In this document: piece after piece, positions 14,526-22,763 of the stretch | How the letters are laid out: every line of letters starts with the position of its first letter | Position numbering within the stretch: position 1 is the stretch's first letter | NCBI RefSeq assembly: GCF_031157275.1 | Contig: NZ_JAVIFW010000038.1 | Span: 1-34,863, forward strand | DNA from: Streptomyces sp. LHD-70 | GTDB taxonomy: Bacteria; Actinomycetota; Actinomycetes; Streptomycetales; Streptomycetaceae | Length of the DNA stretch: 34,863 nt | Reading direction: 5' to 3' | Translations under genes and position numbers: made by a program | Notes under the pieces: model-generated | What the model was told of the DNA's origin: nothing | Database searches by the model: none | Seen by the model: only the letters and a program-made list of their open reading frames with translations

Positions 14526-16367
14526 ATGAACCGCGAACAGCTCGATCAGCTCCTCGCCCGCCTCACCGACGCGGACGACGCACAGCGCTCCGAGACCATC
14601 GCCAACGTCCTGGGCGAACTCAACACAGAACAGGCAGCCGAACTCGTCGAGTCCGGCCTTGCCGCCTATGACGACATGACCGGTGCCGACGGCGAGCGCA
14701 CCGACGATGACATCACCTCCCTGACCCGCCTCGTCGACGTCGTCGAGGCCGCGCGCGGCCGTCAGGACGAACTCGTCGCCGCGGAAGAGCAGCGCCAGGC
14801 CCAGCTCGCCGAACTCCACGGCCGCCTCCGCCCCGAAGGCGACTCCACCGCGGGCGACGACGCCGAGGCCAGCAGTGACAACCAGCCCCAGGCCGAGGCA
14901 CCGGTGGAGCCCGCCACGACCCTCCCCGCCGCCGAGACCACCGAGCCCGCCCCTGCGCCGATCGAAGCCGCGCCGGTGGCTGCCTCCCGCCGCGGAGGGA
15001 CGAACTTCGGGGCGCTGCGCTCGGACCGCTCCAGTGCCCGTCAGGCCTCGAACTGGTCACTGACCGCCTCGGCGGACATCCCCGGGTACTCCACGGGCCA
15101 GGAGCTGAACTTCGACCAGCTCATCGACGCCGCCACCCGCCGCATGCAGGGCCTGGCCCGCATCGGCCGCTCCAACGCGGAACAGGGTGGGGTGAACGTT
15201 GCCCAGTTCCAGTTGCAGCGAGACCAGAACCTCGTCGCCCGCAACGCGCAGGACCACAGCGTCCTCGACTACGCCGCCGACGAGCGGCGTCTGCCCGGTG
15301 GCTCCCTTGTGGCCGCCTGCGCGACTGACACCGTCGCGCAGGGCGACGTGTGGTGCTCCCCGTCGGATCAGCTGTGGGAGTTCTGCCCCGACCTCGCTTC
15401 ACGTGACGGGATCCTCGACTTGCCGACGATCACCGTCCGCCACGGCGGGCTGCGGTGGCCGTCCACCCCAGACTTCGCGACCGTCTACGCCAAGCTCGCG
15501 GAGCACACTTGGGACTGGACCGACGAGGAGGTCTGCGATCCGGCCAAGCGCCCGGAGACCAAGCCTTGCGCGGAGCTGCCGTGCCCGGACTGGAACGAAG
15601 TACGCCTTCGCCCGCGCGGTATGTGCATCAAGGCGGACATCCTGCGCAATTACTCCTGGCCCGAGCAGGTCCGCGACTGGGTACAGCGCCTGATGACCGC
15701 TCACGTCCACAAGATCAACGCCGACACCATCGCGAGCATGGCGAGGCTCGCCGACACCACCGTGGAGTTCGCGGCCACCGGCACCGAACCCGACACCACC
15801 GCCACGTACGGGCCGGGCGCAACTGCCGGACTCCTGGGCGCGCTTGAGCTACACATCGAGGAGATCCGCTACCGCTCCCGCATGGCCCGCTCCACCACCG
15901 TCGAAGTGGTCCTGCCCTACTGGATCACCGGCCTGCTGCGCTCCGACCTCGCCAAGCGCACCGGCGTCGACCTGATCAGCGTCCCGGACTCCCGCATCAA
16001 CTCCTGGTTCGCCGAGCGCGGAGCGCGAGTGCAGTACGTGTACGACTGGCAGGACCTCACCCCCGCCGACCCCGCGACGCTCAAGGGCTGGCCCACCACG
16101 CTGTCCGTGCTCATGTACACCGCCGGTGCCTACATCTCGGCCCGGCAGGACATCGTCAGCCTCGACTCGATCTACGACTCGACGCTGCTCCTCGGCGACA
16201 CCGGCAAGCCCGGCAACAAGTTTCTGTCGCTGTTCACCGAGGAGGCTCACATGCTGGGCAAGCGTTGCGGTACGACACGGCTACTGAAGATCGACCTGTG
16301 CGCCAACGGCTACACCTCCGGTGCGCTGGTGCCCGAGGCCCCGGCACTCGCCTGCCCCGCTGCCTAA
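14526..16367 (+). CDS. phage major capsid protein with N-terminal scaffold-like domain
   Basis: A 613-residue protein of the HK97-fold capsid type found in Streptomyces siphophages. Residues 1-120 are acidic and helical (coiled-coil-like), followed by a Pro/Ala/Glu-rich linker to about 160; this resembles a built-in scaffold (delta) domain. The capsid part (about 180-600) has the family's paired cysteines (KPCAELPCPDW, GMCIKADIL). Such delta domains are normally cut off by a prohead protease, but no protease is present here. ATG 14526 follows only a weak GGGA. Role as shell hexamer is inferred from family and gene order. Confidence 0.85.
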   Translation: MNREQLDQLLARLTDADDAQRSETIANVLGELNTEQAAELVESGLAAYDDMTGADGERTDDDITSLTRLVDVVEAARGRQDELVAAEEQRQAQLAELHGRLRPEGDSTAGDDAEASSDNQPQAEAPVEPATTLPAAETTEPAPAPIEAAPVAASRRGGTNFGALRSDRSSARQASNWSLTASADIPGYSTGQELNFDQLIDAATRRMQGLARIGRSNAEQGGVNVAQFQLQRDQNLVARNAQDHSVLDYAADERRLPGGSLVAACATDTVAQGDVWCSPSDQLWEFCPDLASRDGILDLPTITVRHGGLRWPSTPDFATVYAKLAEHTWDWTDEEVCDPAKRPETKPCAELPCPDWNEVRLRPRGMCIKADILRNYSWPEQVRDWVQRLMTAHVHKINADTIASMARLADTTVEFAATGTEPDTTATYGPGATAGLLGALELHIEEIRYRSRMARSTTVEVVLPYWITGLLRSDLAKRTGVDLISVPDSRINSWFAERGARVQYVYDWQDLTPADPATLKGWPTTLSVLMYTAGAYISARQDIVSLDSIYDSTLLLGDTGKPGNKFLSLFTEEAHMLGKRCGTTRLLKIDLCANGYTSGALVPEAPALACPAA

Positions 16368-16398
16368 CCCCTCCCTCGCCCCCTGAACTCCCCGTGCC

Positions 16399-16421
16399 GC
16401 CCGGCCAATCCAGCGCCGGGC
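16399..16421 (+). terminator. hairpin between the two shell genes
   Basis: GCCCGGC and GCCGGGC pair across a nine-base loop, 32 bases after the capsid stop. It could partly terminate transcription and keep the abundant capsid protein in excess over downstream products. Confidence 0.4.
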
Positions 16422-16455
16422 CGTATGGGGCCAGCCCGACGAAGGGAGGGCACCC

Positions 16456-17445
16456 GTGAGCACCCCCACCATCGGCCTCGCGCCGATCGACATCCTCACC
16501 GATCAGCCTGTCGCGCCACGGCGCCGCTACGGCCTCTACTCGGCCGCCACCGTCAAGGACACCGGACCCTTGCGCCACGCGTACGCCACGTGGTCCACCG
16601 ACACGTGCGCCGACGGCGGTTACTGGGCCCTGTGCAACCCCGAGGATCCCACGGCTGAGGACGACAACGGCGTCAAGAACCTCGACCGGCCTGCCTGGCA
16701 GACGGCGTTCCCGTTTGCGATCTACGCCGGAATCGGCTGCGACCGGATCGGCTTCGACGACGCCGCAGCCCGCGCGAAGTCCCGGCTCGGCGCGGCCGAG
16801 GAACGCCTCGTGGAGCGTGCCCTGTGGCAGGGGCGGGCCAACATCAGGCCCGCTCTCAACACCACAGATGCCACCCTCCTAGCGAAGACACCGGTGTCGC
16901 TGACAGCGGCTGTGGCGCTGCTGGAAGAGGCTCTGGGGGAGTCAACCATCGAGGCCGGGCTGATCCACGCCCCGCGCCGGATGGCAGCCCCAGCCGCCAG
17001 CCTGGAACTCGCCAAGCTCGACGGTCCGCGCCAGCGGACCTCGCTCGGCGCGACCTGGGTGTTCGGCTCCGGGTACACCCCCTCGGACACCGGGCCCGAT
17101 GCCGGCCCGGCAGCAGATGAGGGGGTGGCCTGGCTCTACGGCAGTGGTCAGGCCGTCGTACGTCGCAGCCCCGTGCAGGTCGAGCCCGGCCAGCACCCCG
17201 CAACGCCCGGCTACTTCGATCCCGCGTCCAACCAGGCCTACGCGCTGGCCGAGCGGACCGTGCTGATCACGCTCGACTGCCCCCTGTTCGCGGTGCCCGT
17301 CACCGACGACACCCCCCAGCCCGCACCGCTCCCGGCCCCCACCGGACTTGCGGCGAGCGCTCTCACTGAGACCAGCGCGCGCATCGACTGGGACCCCGTG
17401 GCGGGCGCGGACTCCTACCTCGTCGACATCACCCGCACCCCGTAA
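16456..17445 (+). CDS. second capsid shell protein (pentamer/vertex-like) ending in half an FN3 domain
   Basis: A 329-residue protein directly after the capsid gene, with GGAGG six bases before its GTG. It resembles the proteins annotated as capsid pentamer protein in some Streptomyces phages. The main part spans about 1-285. After a Pro-rich linker, residues 295-329 are the first half of a fibronectin type III domain (strands A, B and C: PTGLAAS, ARIDWDP, ADSYLVDITR), then the protein stops. The missing half is not found in any frame after the stop. A matching half-domain is added to the tail protein by frameshifting. Shell role is moderately sure; pentamer role is inference. Confidence 0.7.
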   Translation: MSTPTIGLAPIDILTDQPVAPRRRYGLYSAATVKDTGPLRHAYATWSTDTCADGGYWALCNPEDPTAEDDNGVKNLDRPAWQTAFPFAIYAGIGCDRIGFDDAAARAKSRLGAAEERLVERALWQGRANIRPALNTTDATLLAKTPVSLTAAVALLEEALGESTIEAGLIHAPRRMAAPAASLELAKLDGPRQRTSLGATWVFGSGYTPSDTGPDAGPAADEGVAWLYGSGQAVVRRSPVQVEPGQHPATPGYFDPASNQAYALAERTVLITLDCPLFAVPVTDDTPQPAPLPAPTGLAASALTETSARIDWDPVAGADSYLVDITRTP

Positions 17446-17459
17446 GGAAGTTCGAGACC

Positions 17460-18407
17460 GTGGCAACTCAGTGCTTCACGCCGGTCCTCGGCGAGCGCAT
17501 CCGTCTCACCAGGGTGGACGGATGCGGCAGGCCCATCTACGGCGCTGGCGCCCAGGCCGTCTCTGACGGCTTCATCACCGTCAAGTACACCGCCGAGATC
17601 GGTGAGGGCGAGGAGATCGAGCAGACCAACGCCCAGGGCCAGCGGTGCGTGTATCTGAAGATCCCCGACTACATCAAGTACATCGGCGTGGAGATCGAGT
17701 TCTGCCGCGTCGACCCGGGCCTGATCGGGCTGATCAACCCGGCCAACGCCCTGGAACTCGACGGAAAGGGCGACGTCGTCGGCTGGCGCGAGAGCGTCAA
17801 GCCCTCCGACAGAGCCGGATTCGCCCTCGAAGTGTGGACCGGCCTGCAGGGCGCGAACATCTGCGACGACCCCAACGCCACCAGCGCGCACGGCTACATC
17901 CTCACCCCGTGGCTTACCTCCGGCATCATGGGCGACCTCGAAGTCGGCGCCTCGTCAGTGAACTTCACGTTCAAGGGCAACGCCCAGGCCGGATCGAAGT
18001 GGGGCATCGGCCCGCACAAGGTGGTGCCGGGCGCGGACGGTGTCACCCCCTCACCGCTGCTCGCGCCGATCGGCCCGGACGAGGTGCGCCTCATCCGCCA
18101 CACGTCGATCGCGCCGCCCAACCCGCAGTGCGGCACGTTCGACCTCCCTGCCCCCGGCGGGGCCACCCTGACGGCGACCGTCGACCCGGCCGACCCGATG
18201 AAGTACACGTTCGCGTGGGCGGGTACGGCCGCTGACGACACCCCCGTCCTGTTCGACTTCGGCGACGGCCAGAAGGGCACCGGCACGGTCGCAGCGAACA
18301 AGGCCAGCGTCGAGCACACCTACGCGACGGCCGGTTCGAAGACCGCGACCGCGACGGTGGAGGGCCTGACCGTGGCGGTGACCGCGAACCCTTTCCCGCA
18401 GAGCTGA
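17460..18407 (+). CDS. major tail (tube) protein with PKD domain, 0-frame product
   Basis: A 315-residue tail-tube protein. The first 200 residues are beta-rich tube domain; residues about 235-312 form a PKD-type immunoglobulin-like domain (FDFGDGQ near 269, then SVEHTYATAGSKTATATV). Ig-like additions to tail tubes are well known and thought to decorate the particle surface. GTG 17460 has AAGGAAG nine bases upstream. A frameshift heptamer 12 bases before the stop allows a longer form. Its place before the head-tail adaptor genes differs from the common order in siphoviruses. Confidence 0.82.
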   Translation: MATQCFTPVLGERIRLTRVDGCGRPIYGAGAQAVSDGFITVKYTAEIGEGEEIEQTNAQGQRCVYLKIPDYIKYIGVEIEFCRVDPGLIGLINPANALELDGKGDVVGWRESVKPSDRAGFALEVWTGLQGANICDDPNATSAHGYILTPWLTSGIMGDLEVGASSVNFTFKGNAQAGSKWGIGPHKVVPGADGVTPSPLLAPIGPDEVRLIRHTSIAPPNPQCGTFDLPAPGGATLTATVDPADPMKYTFAWAGTAADDTPVLFDFGDGQKGTGTVAANKASVEHTYATAGSKTATATVEGLTVAVTANPFPQS

Positions 18408-18586
18408 CCGCCCCCACCGGCCTGCGCGCCGAGTCCGTCTCGGACAGCAGCGCGCAGATCGAGTGGGACGCGGTGCCCGCCGCGGACTCCTACGACGTCA
18501 ACGTCACCGAGCCCGCGCCGGGTGGCCCAGCCCAGCACCCCTCAACCCCCACTGACCAAGCCGCCGATTCCGGGGAGAGCTCCTGA
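17460..18586 (+). CDS. major tail protein, predicted -1 frameshift product (375 residues)
   Basis: If ribosomes slip at 18392-18398, translation continues in the -1 frame for 62 more residues to a TGA at 18584-18586. The added part begins AELTAPTGL and contains strands A to C of an FN3 domain (AQIEWDAVPAADSYDVNV), then a Pro/Gly/Ser-rich end. This frame has no start codon of its own in a sensible position, stays open across the whole stretch, and closely matches the FN3 half at the end of the second shell protein. Its TGA overlaps the next ATG (TGATG). Confidence 0.65.
18392..18398 (+). promoter_or_regulatory. -1 ribosomal frameshift site T TTC CCG
   Basis: The heptamer fits X XXY YYZ exactly in the reading frame of the tail protein. 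After slipping, the Phe tRNA moves from TTC to TTT and the Pro tRNA from CCG to CCC, both good pairings. It lies 6 bases before the 0-frame TGA. A small hairpin (GTCCG-TCT-CGGAC) about 35-47 bases downstream may or may not help. Confidence 0.7.
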
Positions 18587-19602
18587 TGGCCGTCGTGAAG
18601 AACCCGCCGTACAACGCCACCGGACTGGCCCCCGGCACCACGTACACGGCGACCGTCGCCGCGATCCGCAACGGCCGCACAGGCCCATCGGCCTCGGTGG
18701 AGTTCACCACCAAGGCCGCCGCCCCTGCGGCACCGGCGGGCGCGGCACTGAAGTCGCCGCCGACGGTGGCCGGGGCCACCGTCATCTACACGCACGACGG
18801 GGCGAACGTCACCGCGTTCAGGCTGGAACGCAAGCCCAAGACCGGCGGCACCTGGGCGACTGTCGCTGACTCCGCCGCCCCGGCGGACCGCGAACTCAAA
18901 GACCCCGGGCCACTCACCGCAGGCGACTACCTGTGGCGGGTCATCGCGACCAACACGGGCACAGACTCCGGGCCTTCGAACGAGGTGCCGGGCACCGTCG
19001 CGGCCCCCGTACCGCTGGCCAAGCCCGTGCCGGTGAAGAAGGGCACGCCCACCACGACCGGATTCTCCGCAGAGTGGCCCGCCATCTCAAACGTCGACGC
19101 CAGCAAGGGCGACAAGGGCTATCACGTCACCGTCACCCCGACCGGGCCGACAGTCGGCGCGGTCGACATCACCACCCCGGCCAAGCCGCTCGTCGCCGTC
19201 ACCGGCGCCACACCGAACACCGCCTACACCGTGAGCGTGGTCGCCAAGGGCAACACGACCACCCACACCGACTCCGACCCGGGCACCGTGGCGATCAGCA
19301 CCGCCAAGGAGAAGACACCGAACCCCGCGAAGCCGACGCTCAAGGCCGACAGCGCGACCGCCACCGGATTCACCGCCGAGTGGACCAAGGCCACCGCCAC
19401 CACCTACACCGCCACGGCCAAGAAGTCCGACAACACCGGCGACACGGTGAACGGCACCGTCTCCACGAGCGGCGCAAAGGCCGAAGCCGTGTTCACCGGG
19501 CTGGCAGCGTCCACCGCGTACAAGGTCAGCGTCATCGCGACCGCGACCGGCAAGGACCCGTCGGCCGCAGTGGTGTCCGATGACATCTCGACCATCGCCT
19601 GA
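18586..19602 (+). CDS. FN3-array protein starting with a half FN3 domain
   Basis: A 338-residue protein built only of FN3/Ig-like beta-sandwich repeats. Residues 1-45 are the second half of an FN3 domain (YNATGLAPGTTYTATVAAI, then ASVEFTTK). About three full repeats follow (46-145, 146-242, 245-338), each with an AEW or similar Trp and a Tyr-containing TAYTVSV/TAYKVSV strand. Its ATG overlaps the stop of the frameshift product (TGATG), and GGAG lies eight bases upstream, so it can be made alone. It is probably a surface decoration protein. It may be a fusion partner lost by frameshift, or a partner completing the half domains on head and tail. Confidence 0.7.
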   Translation: MAVVKNPPYNATGLAPGTTYTATVAAIRNGRTGPSASVEFTTKAAAPAAPAGAALKSPPTVAGATVIYTHDGANVTAFRLERKPKTGGTWATVADSAAPADRELKDPGPLTAGDYLWRVIATNTGTDSGPSNEVPGTVAAPVPLAKPVPVKKGTPTTTGFSAEWPAISNVDASKGDKGYHVTVTPTGPTVGAVDITTPAKPLVAVTGATPNTAYTVSVVAKGNTTTHTDSDPGTVAISTAKEKTPNPAKPTLKADSATATGFTAEWTKATATTYTATAKKSDNTGDTVNGTVSTSGAKAEAVFTGLAASTAYKVSVIATATGKDPSAAVVSDDISTIA

Positions 19603-19605
19603 CCC

Positions 19606-20415
19606 ATGGCCGAGTCCCCAACTCCCTGCGGCTGGTCGGCAGATGCTGCGTGTTGCCCCGGCAAGGACCAGCTCCCGGCGGGTGTCTGGGAGGCCTCCGT
19701 CGCCACCGCCACCGAGGTCCTCTGGTCGCTCACCGGACGCCAGTTCGGTGCCTGCCGACGCACGGTGAGGCCGTGTCACGTGCCGTGCGCGACCTCGTGC
19801 GGCTCGTGCGCGGGCAACCATGGCCCGCAGTGGGCACCCGCGCTGATCGGCGGCGAGTTCTACAACCTGACCTGCCAGCGCGGCGACGACTGCCAGTGCG
19901 GCAGCGAACTGTCCACGATCACCCTGCCGGGCCCCGTCCACAAGGTCACCGCCGTCGTCGTGGACGGCGTCGAACTCGATCCGCTGGCCTACGTCGTCTA
20001 CAGCCGTCGCCAACTCGTACGCGTCGATGGCAAATCGTGGCCGACCTGCCAGCACTTGGACCGCGACCTCGCCGAGCCTGGCACGTGGGCGGTCATCTAT
20101 GAGCGCGGAAAGCCCCTCTCCCAGGCGGGCCGGCGGGCGGTCGGGCTTCTGGCGTGCGAGCTGGCGCGGTTGTGCGCGGGGGACAAGTGCCGTCTGCCCT
20201 CCCGCGTGACGAGCGTCGTACGCGACGGCGTCACGTGGTCCTTCGACGCGGAGGGCTTCTACACCGGGGGCCTGACCGGGATCCCCGAGGTGGACATGTG
20301 GATCAAGGCGGTGAACCCGCACAAGGTGATGCGGCGCGCCTCGTCCTGGTCGCCTGACGGCCCGAAAGCGCCCCGGCAGCGCACCGGCCCCCCAGACGCG
20401 TGGGGTGGGCGGTGA
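19606..20415 (+). CDS. head-tail adaptor (connector)-like protein, cysteine-rich
   Basis: A 269-residue protein at the position of a gp6-like head-to-tail adaptor. The first 100 residues hold 11 cysteines, several in CxxC-like spacing (CHVPC, CGSC, CQC), which suggests disulfides or bound zinc. The middle (ITLPGPVHKVTAVVVDGVEL) and late helical part fit adaptors of actinophages. It begins three bases after the FN3 gene and overlaps the next by GTGA. Function is inferred from order and family resemblance. Confidence 0.6.
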   Translation: MAESPTPCGWSADAACCPGKDQLPAGVWEASVATATEVLWSLTGRQFGACRRTVRPCHVPCATSCGSCAGNHGPQWAPALIGGEFYNLTCQRGDDCQCGSELSTITLPGPVHKVTAVVVDGVELDPLAYVVYSRRQLVRVDGKSWPTCQHLDRDLAEPGTWAVIYERGKPLSQAGRRAVGLLACELARLCAGDKCRLPSRVTSVVRDGVTWSFDAEGFYTGGLTGIPEVDMWIKAVNPHKVMRRASSWSPDGPKAPRQRTGPPDAWGGR

Positions 20416-20978
20416 AGAAGCTGTCGACGGCCGGGCGGATCCTGTCGATCCTGACCGCCTGCGTGTGCGCCGGGTTCCGCAACGAGGGCATGCCGCTTTG
20501 CGGGTGCGTGGTGCGGCACCACTCCGAGCTGCTGGCGGCCGACGGCTGCGGCGCATGCTCCTGCACGGACGGCAGCGACGGACATCTGTCTGCGCGCGTG
20601 GTGGAGATCAGGGCGACGGACAACGACAACCAGAGCGCGACGGGCGCAAGCCCTTGCCCCACCTCGCTGGTGGAGATCGAGATCGCCTTCGCCGTCTACC
20701 GGTGCATTCACCTGACCGACGACGGACTCGCCGCGCCGGACGAGGTGCTGGCCGATGAGGCACAGCAGTTCCTCGCGGACGCCGAGGTGATGCGCCGCGC
20801 GGCGATGTGCTGCGAGCTGCCTGCCGAGCTGGGCACGTGGTGGAAGCGCGCCACGACCTGGTCGCCGCTGTCGTCCGGTGGCTGCGCGGGCGGGGAGCTG
20901 CGGGTCGTCGTCACCGGCACACCACGCGTGGCCCGCCTGATCACCGTCGAGACCACGCCGGTCGGGGTGAGCTCGTGA
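20412..20978 (+). CDS. neck protein (head-closure/stopper position), cysteine-rich N-terminus
   Basis: A 188-residue protein starting at the GTG that overlaps the adaptor stop. Seven cysteines lie in the first 52 residues, and a beta-rich remainder (LVEIEIAFAVYRC) follows. Its position between adaptor and gp10-like gene fits a head-closure or tail-completion protein, but I do not recognise the family securely. A GTG at 20400 would add four residues. Confidence 0.5.
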   Translation: MKKLSTAGRILSILTACVCAGFRNEGMPLCGCVVRHHSELLAADGCGACSCTDGSDGHLSARVVEIRATDNDNQSATGASPCPTSLVEIEIAFAVYRCIHLTDDGLAAPDEVLADEAQQFLADAEVMRRAAMCCELPAELGTWWKRATTWSPLSSGGCAGGELRVVVTGTPRVARLITVETTPVGVSS

Positions 20979-21154
20979 GCGCAGTCTGGATCCAGGTGAT
21001 GCGCCGCTACGGCGGCAGCCCCGACATCGGCATTGTCCTGCACATCGAGCAGACCGCGTTCGTCGACGCCCTGTTGCGCGAGGGCTTGGTCCAGCTCGTC
21101 GACGAGCCCGCACCCCGGCCTATCGGGGAGGAGAAGGAGGGCCTCGATGGGTGA
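20975..21154 (+). CDS. small neck-region protein, 59 residues
   Basis: Starts at a GTG overlapping the previous stop (GTGA), and its end overlaps the next start by 8 bases. The sequence (WIQVMRRYGGSPDIGIVLHI) is compact and well biased in codon third positions, so it is likely real. No family recognised. Confidence 0.6.
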   Translation: MSAVWIQVMRRYGGSPDIGIVLHIEQTAFVDALLREGLVQLVDEPAPRPIGEEKEGLDG

Positions 21155-21575
21155 AGTGCGCCTGAACCATGCCGAGATCAACCGGCTCCTGTACGGCTCC
21201 ACCGGACCGGTCGTACGGGAGGTGACCCGCGTCGCCCGCCTGACCCAGCGAGACGCGCGCAGGCTCGCGCCGCGCGACACCGGAGTCCTCAAAGCGTCCA
21301 TCCGCGTCACCGTCACGGCCGAACCGGCACGCGAGCGCGTACGCGCCCGTATCGGCTCGACGCTCGACTACGCCCTCTACCAGGAGGAAGGCACCGGCAT
21401 CTACGGGCCGCGCGGCACCCCGATCAGGCCCAAGCGCGCCAAGTACCTGCGCTTCAAGCCCAAGGGCGCCCGCGGGTTCGTCTTCGCCAAGCAGGTGCGT
21501 GGCTCACGGGCCCACCACTACCTCGTTCGCGCGCTTCAGCGTTCGTCGCCGTGGCCGGTACGCCGCCTGCGCTAA
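21147..21575 (+). CDS. HK97 gp10-like neck/tail-completion protein
   Basis: A 142-residue protein. The motif RLAPRDTGVLKASIRV with a later LDYALYQEEGTGIYGPRG is typical of HK97 gp10-like proteins, which connect the head to the tail tube. The rest is basic and ends in an Arg/His-rich region. Start ATG lies inside the preceding small gene with GGAGG upstream. Confidence 0.75.
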   Translation: MGEVRLNHAEINRLLYGSTGPVVREVTRVARLTQRDARRLAPRDTGVLKASIRVTVTAEPARERVRARIGSTLDYALYQEEGTGIYGPRGTPIRPKRAKYLRFKPKGARGFVFAKQVRGSRAHHYLVRALQRSSPWPVRRLR

Positions 21576-21624
21576 CCCCCTGCTTCAAGACCACCCACCC
21601 TCGAGGAAGTTGGAGCCCACAGTC

Positions 21625-22095
21625 ATGGCGCTGCAATTCACCACCGGCACCACCGCTCCCCAGGAGCTGGCCCCGCCCTTCGAGTTCGACCTCGACGACC
21701 AGCCCTTGACCGCGCAGTGCCCCAAGTCCCGTATGTGGTCACGCCTGATCGCCTCGCTGTCCAGCGCGGCCACGATGGCCGATGAGCAGTACGCCATCGG
21801 CAGTTTCATGGACGCCTGCTTCGGAGACAGCGACCGCATCTACCTGGAGCGGCGTTACCGCGACCGTGAGGACCCGCTGGACGACGACACGATGGCCGAG
21901 ATCTTCGAGGCCGTCCTGGAGGCCTGGGCCCCGCACATGGCCGACGAGGTCGAGCAGATCCGCGAGACCCGAGGAACCCGAATCCAGCGCCGCTCCGTCC
22001 GCACCAACACCACCGCCCCCAGCAGGAAGACGGCGCGGCCGCGCGCCGCCCGCAAGACCGGGGCCAGCACCCCCGCCGGCACGGGAGCCGAGTAG
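21625..22095 (+). CDS. tail assembly chaperone (gpG-like)
   Basis: A 156-residue, acidic, helical protein with a basic Ala/Pro/Arg tail, located two genes before the tape measure as lambda gpG is. Such chaperones coat the tape measure during tail assembly. It ends at a TAG; the next gene lies in the same frame only two codons later, so stop-codon readthrough could make a joined form. Confidence 0.65.
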   Translation: MALQFTTGTTAPQELAPPFEFDLDDQPLTAQCPKSRMWSRLIASLSSAATMADEQYAIGSFMDACFGDSDRIYLERRYRDREDPLDDDTMAEIFEAVLEAWAPHMADEVEQIRETRGTRIQRRSVRTNTTAPSRKTARPRAARKTGASTPAGTGAE

Positions 22096-22101
22096 CCCCT
22101 G

Positions 22102-22761
22102 ATGCCTACCGGAGCAGCGCTCGATGAGGGCGCACCTTACTGGGGCGGCGGAGTCGCCGACCCGCCTTTCACGCTGCTCCTGGGCACCCATGCGCTGACC
22201 GTTCCGCCGGTCGCGACGGGCTGGTGGATCCGCACCCTCAGCCGGGGCGACTGGGGTGCCATCGCCCGCCTCCTGGACGACGACCAGCAGCTCTCAACCG
22301 CGCTCGAGTCGGCGGAATTGGAAGACCTCGACGCGCAGGACATCCACCGCATGGCCTGCCAGGTCGCCGAAACCGTCGCAGGCTGCCCCTGGCCCACGGC
22401 CGTACGCCTCTGCGCGCTCCTCACCGGCAGTACGTGGCTCGACTTCGAGGTCTACTGCACCCGCCGCACCAGCATCGACCCCCTGACCGCGCCGCTGCGG
22501 CGCGTCCTGGGGGCCGTCTACTCGATGCTCCTCGAAGGAGCCAAGGACGAAGCCGAGACCCGCAGGATCCGAGCCGAGTACGCCAACGCGGCCGACACCA
22601 ACGCCCCGCCCCCGCCCAAGACCGGTACCGCCAGTGACCGGGGTGCCCCACAGGTGCCCGGCTCGAAGTACCGCACCTTCACCCCCGAAGAGGCCGCCGC
22701 CGCGTTCGCCGCTGCCTCCAACGAATCCTTCCCCTCCCACCGCACCGAAGGGGAGGGCTGA
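22102..22761 (+). CDS. second tail assembly chaperone (gpT-like)
   Basis: A 219-residue protein between the first chaperone and the tape measure. Residues about 38-150 are helical (WIRTLSRGDWGAIARLLDD), and the end is Pro- then Ala-rich. In most siphoviruses this part is made by a -1 frameshift from the first chaperone. Here it is in the same frame after a single TAG, and its ATG has no good ribosome site at normal distance. Confidence 0.6.
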   Translation: MPTGAALDEGAPYWGGGVADPPFTLLLGTHALTVPPVATGWWIRTLSRGDWGAIARLLDDDQQLSTALESAELEDLDAQDIHRMACQVAETVAGCPWPTAVRLCALLTGSTWLDFEVYCTRRTSIDPLTAPLRRVLGAVYSMLLEGAKDEAETRRIRAEYANAADTNAPPPPKTGTASDRGAPQVPGSKYRTFTPEEAAAAFAAASNESFPSHRTEGEG

Positions 22762-22763
22762 GA

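Noticed and set aside
18570..18590. Second -1 frameshift joining the tail extension to the FN3 protein
   Set aside because: No slippery heptamer fits the frame there. A good ribosome site and TGATG overlap instead favour separate initiation or reinitiation.
21900..22102. Classical -1 frameshift between the two tail chaperones
   Set aside because: The second gene is in the same frame as the first, so a single -1 shift would not join them.
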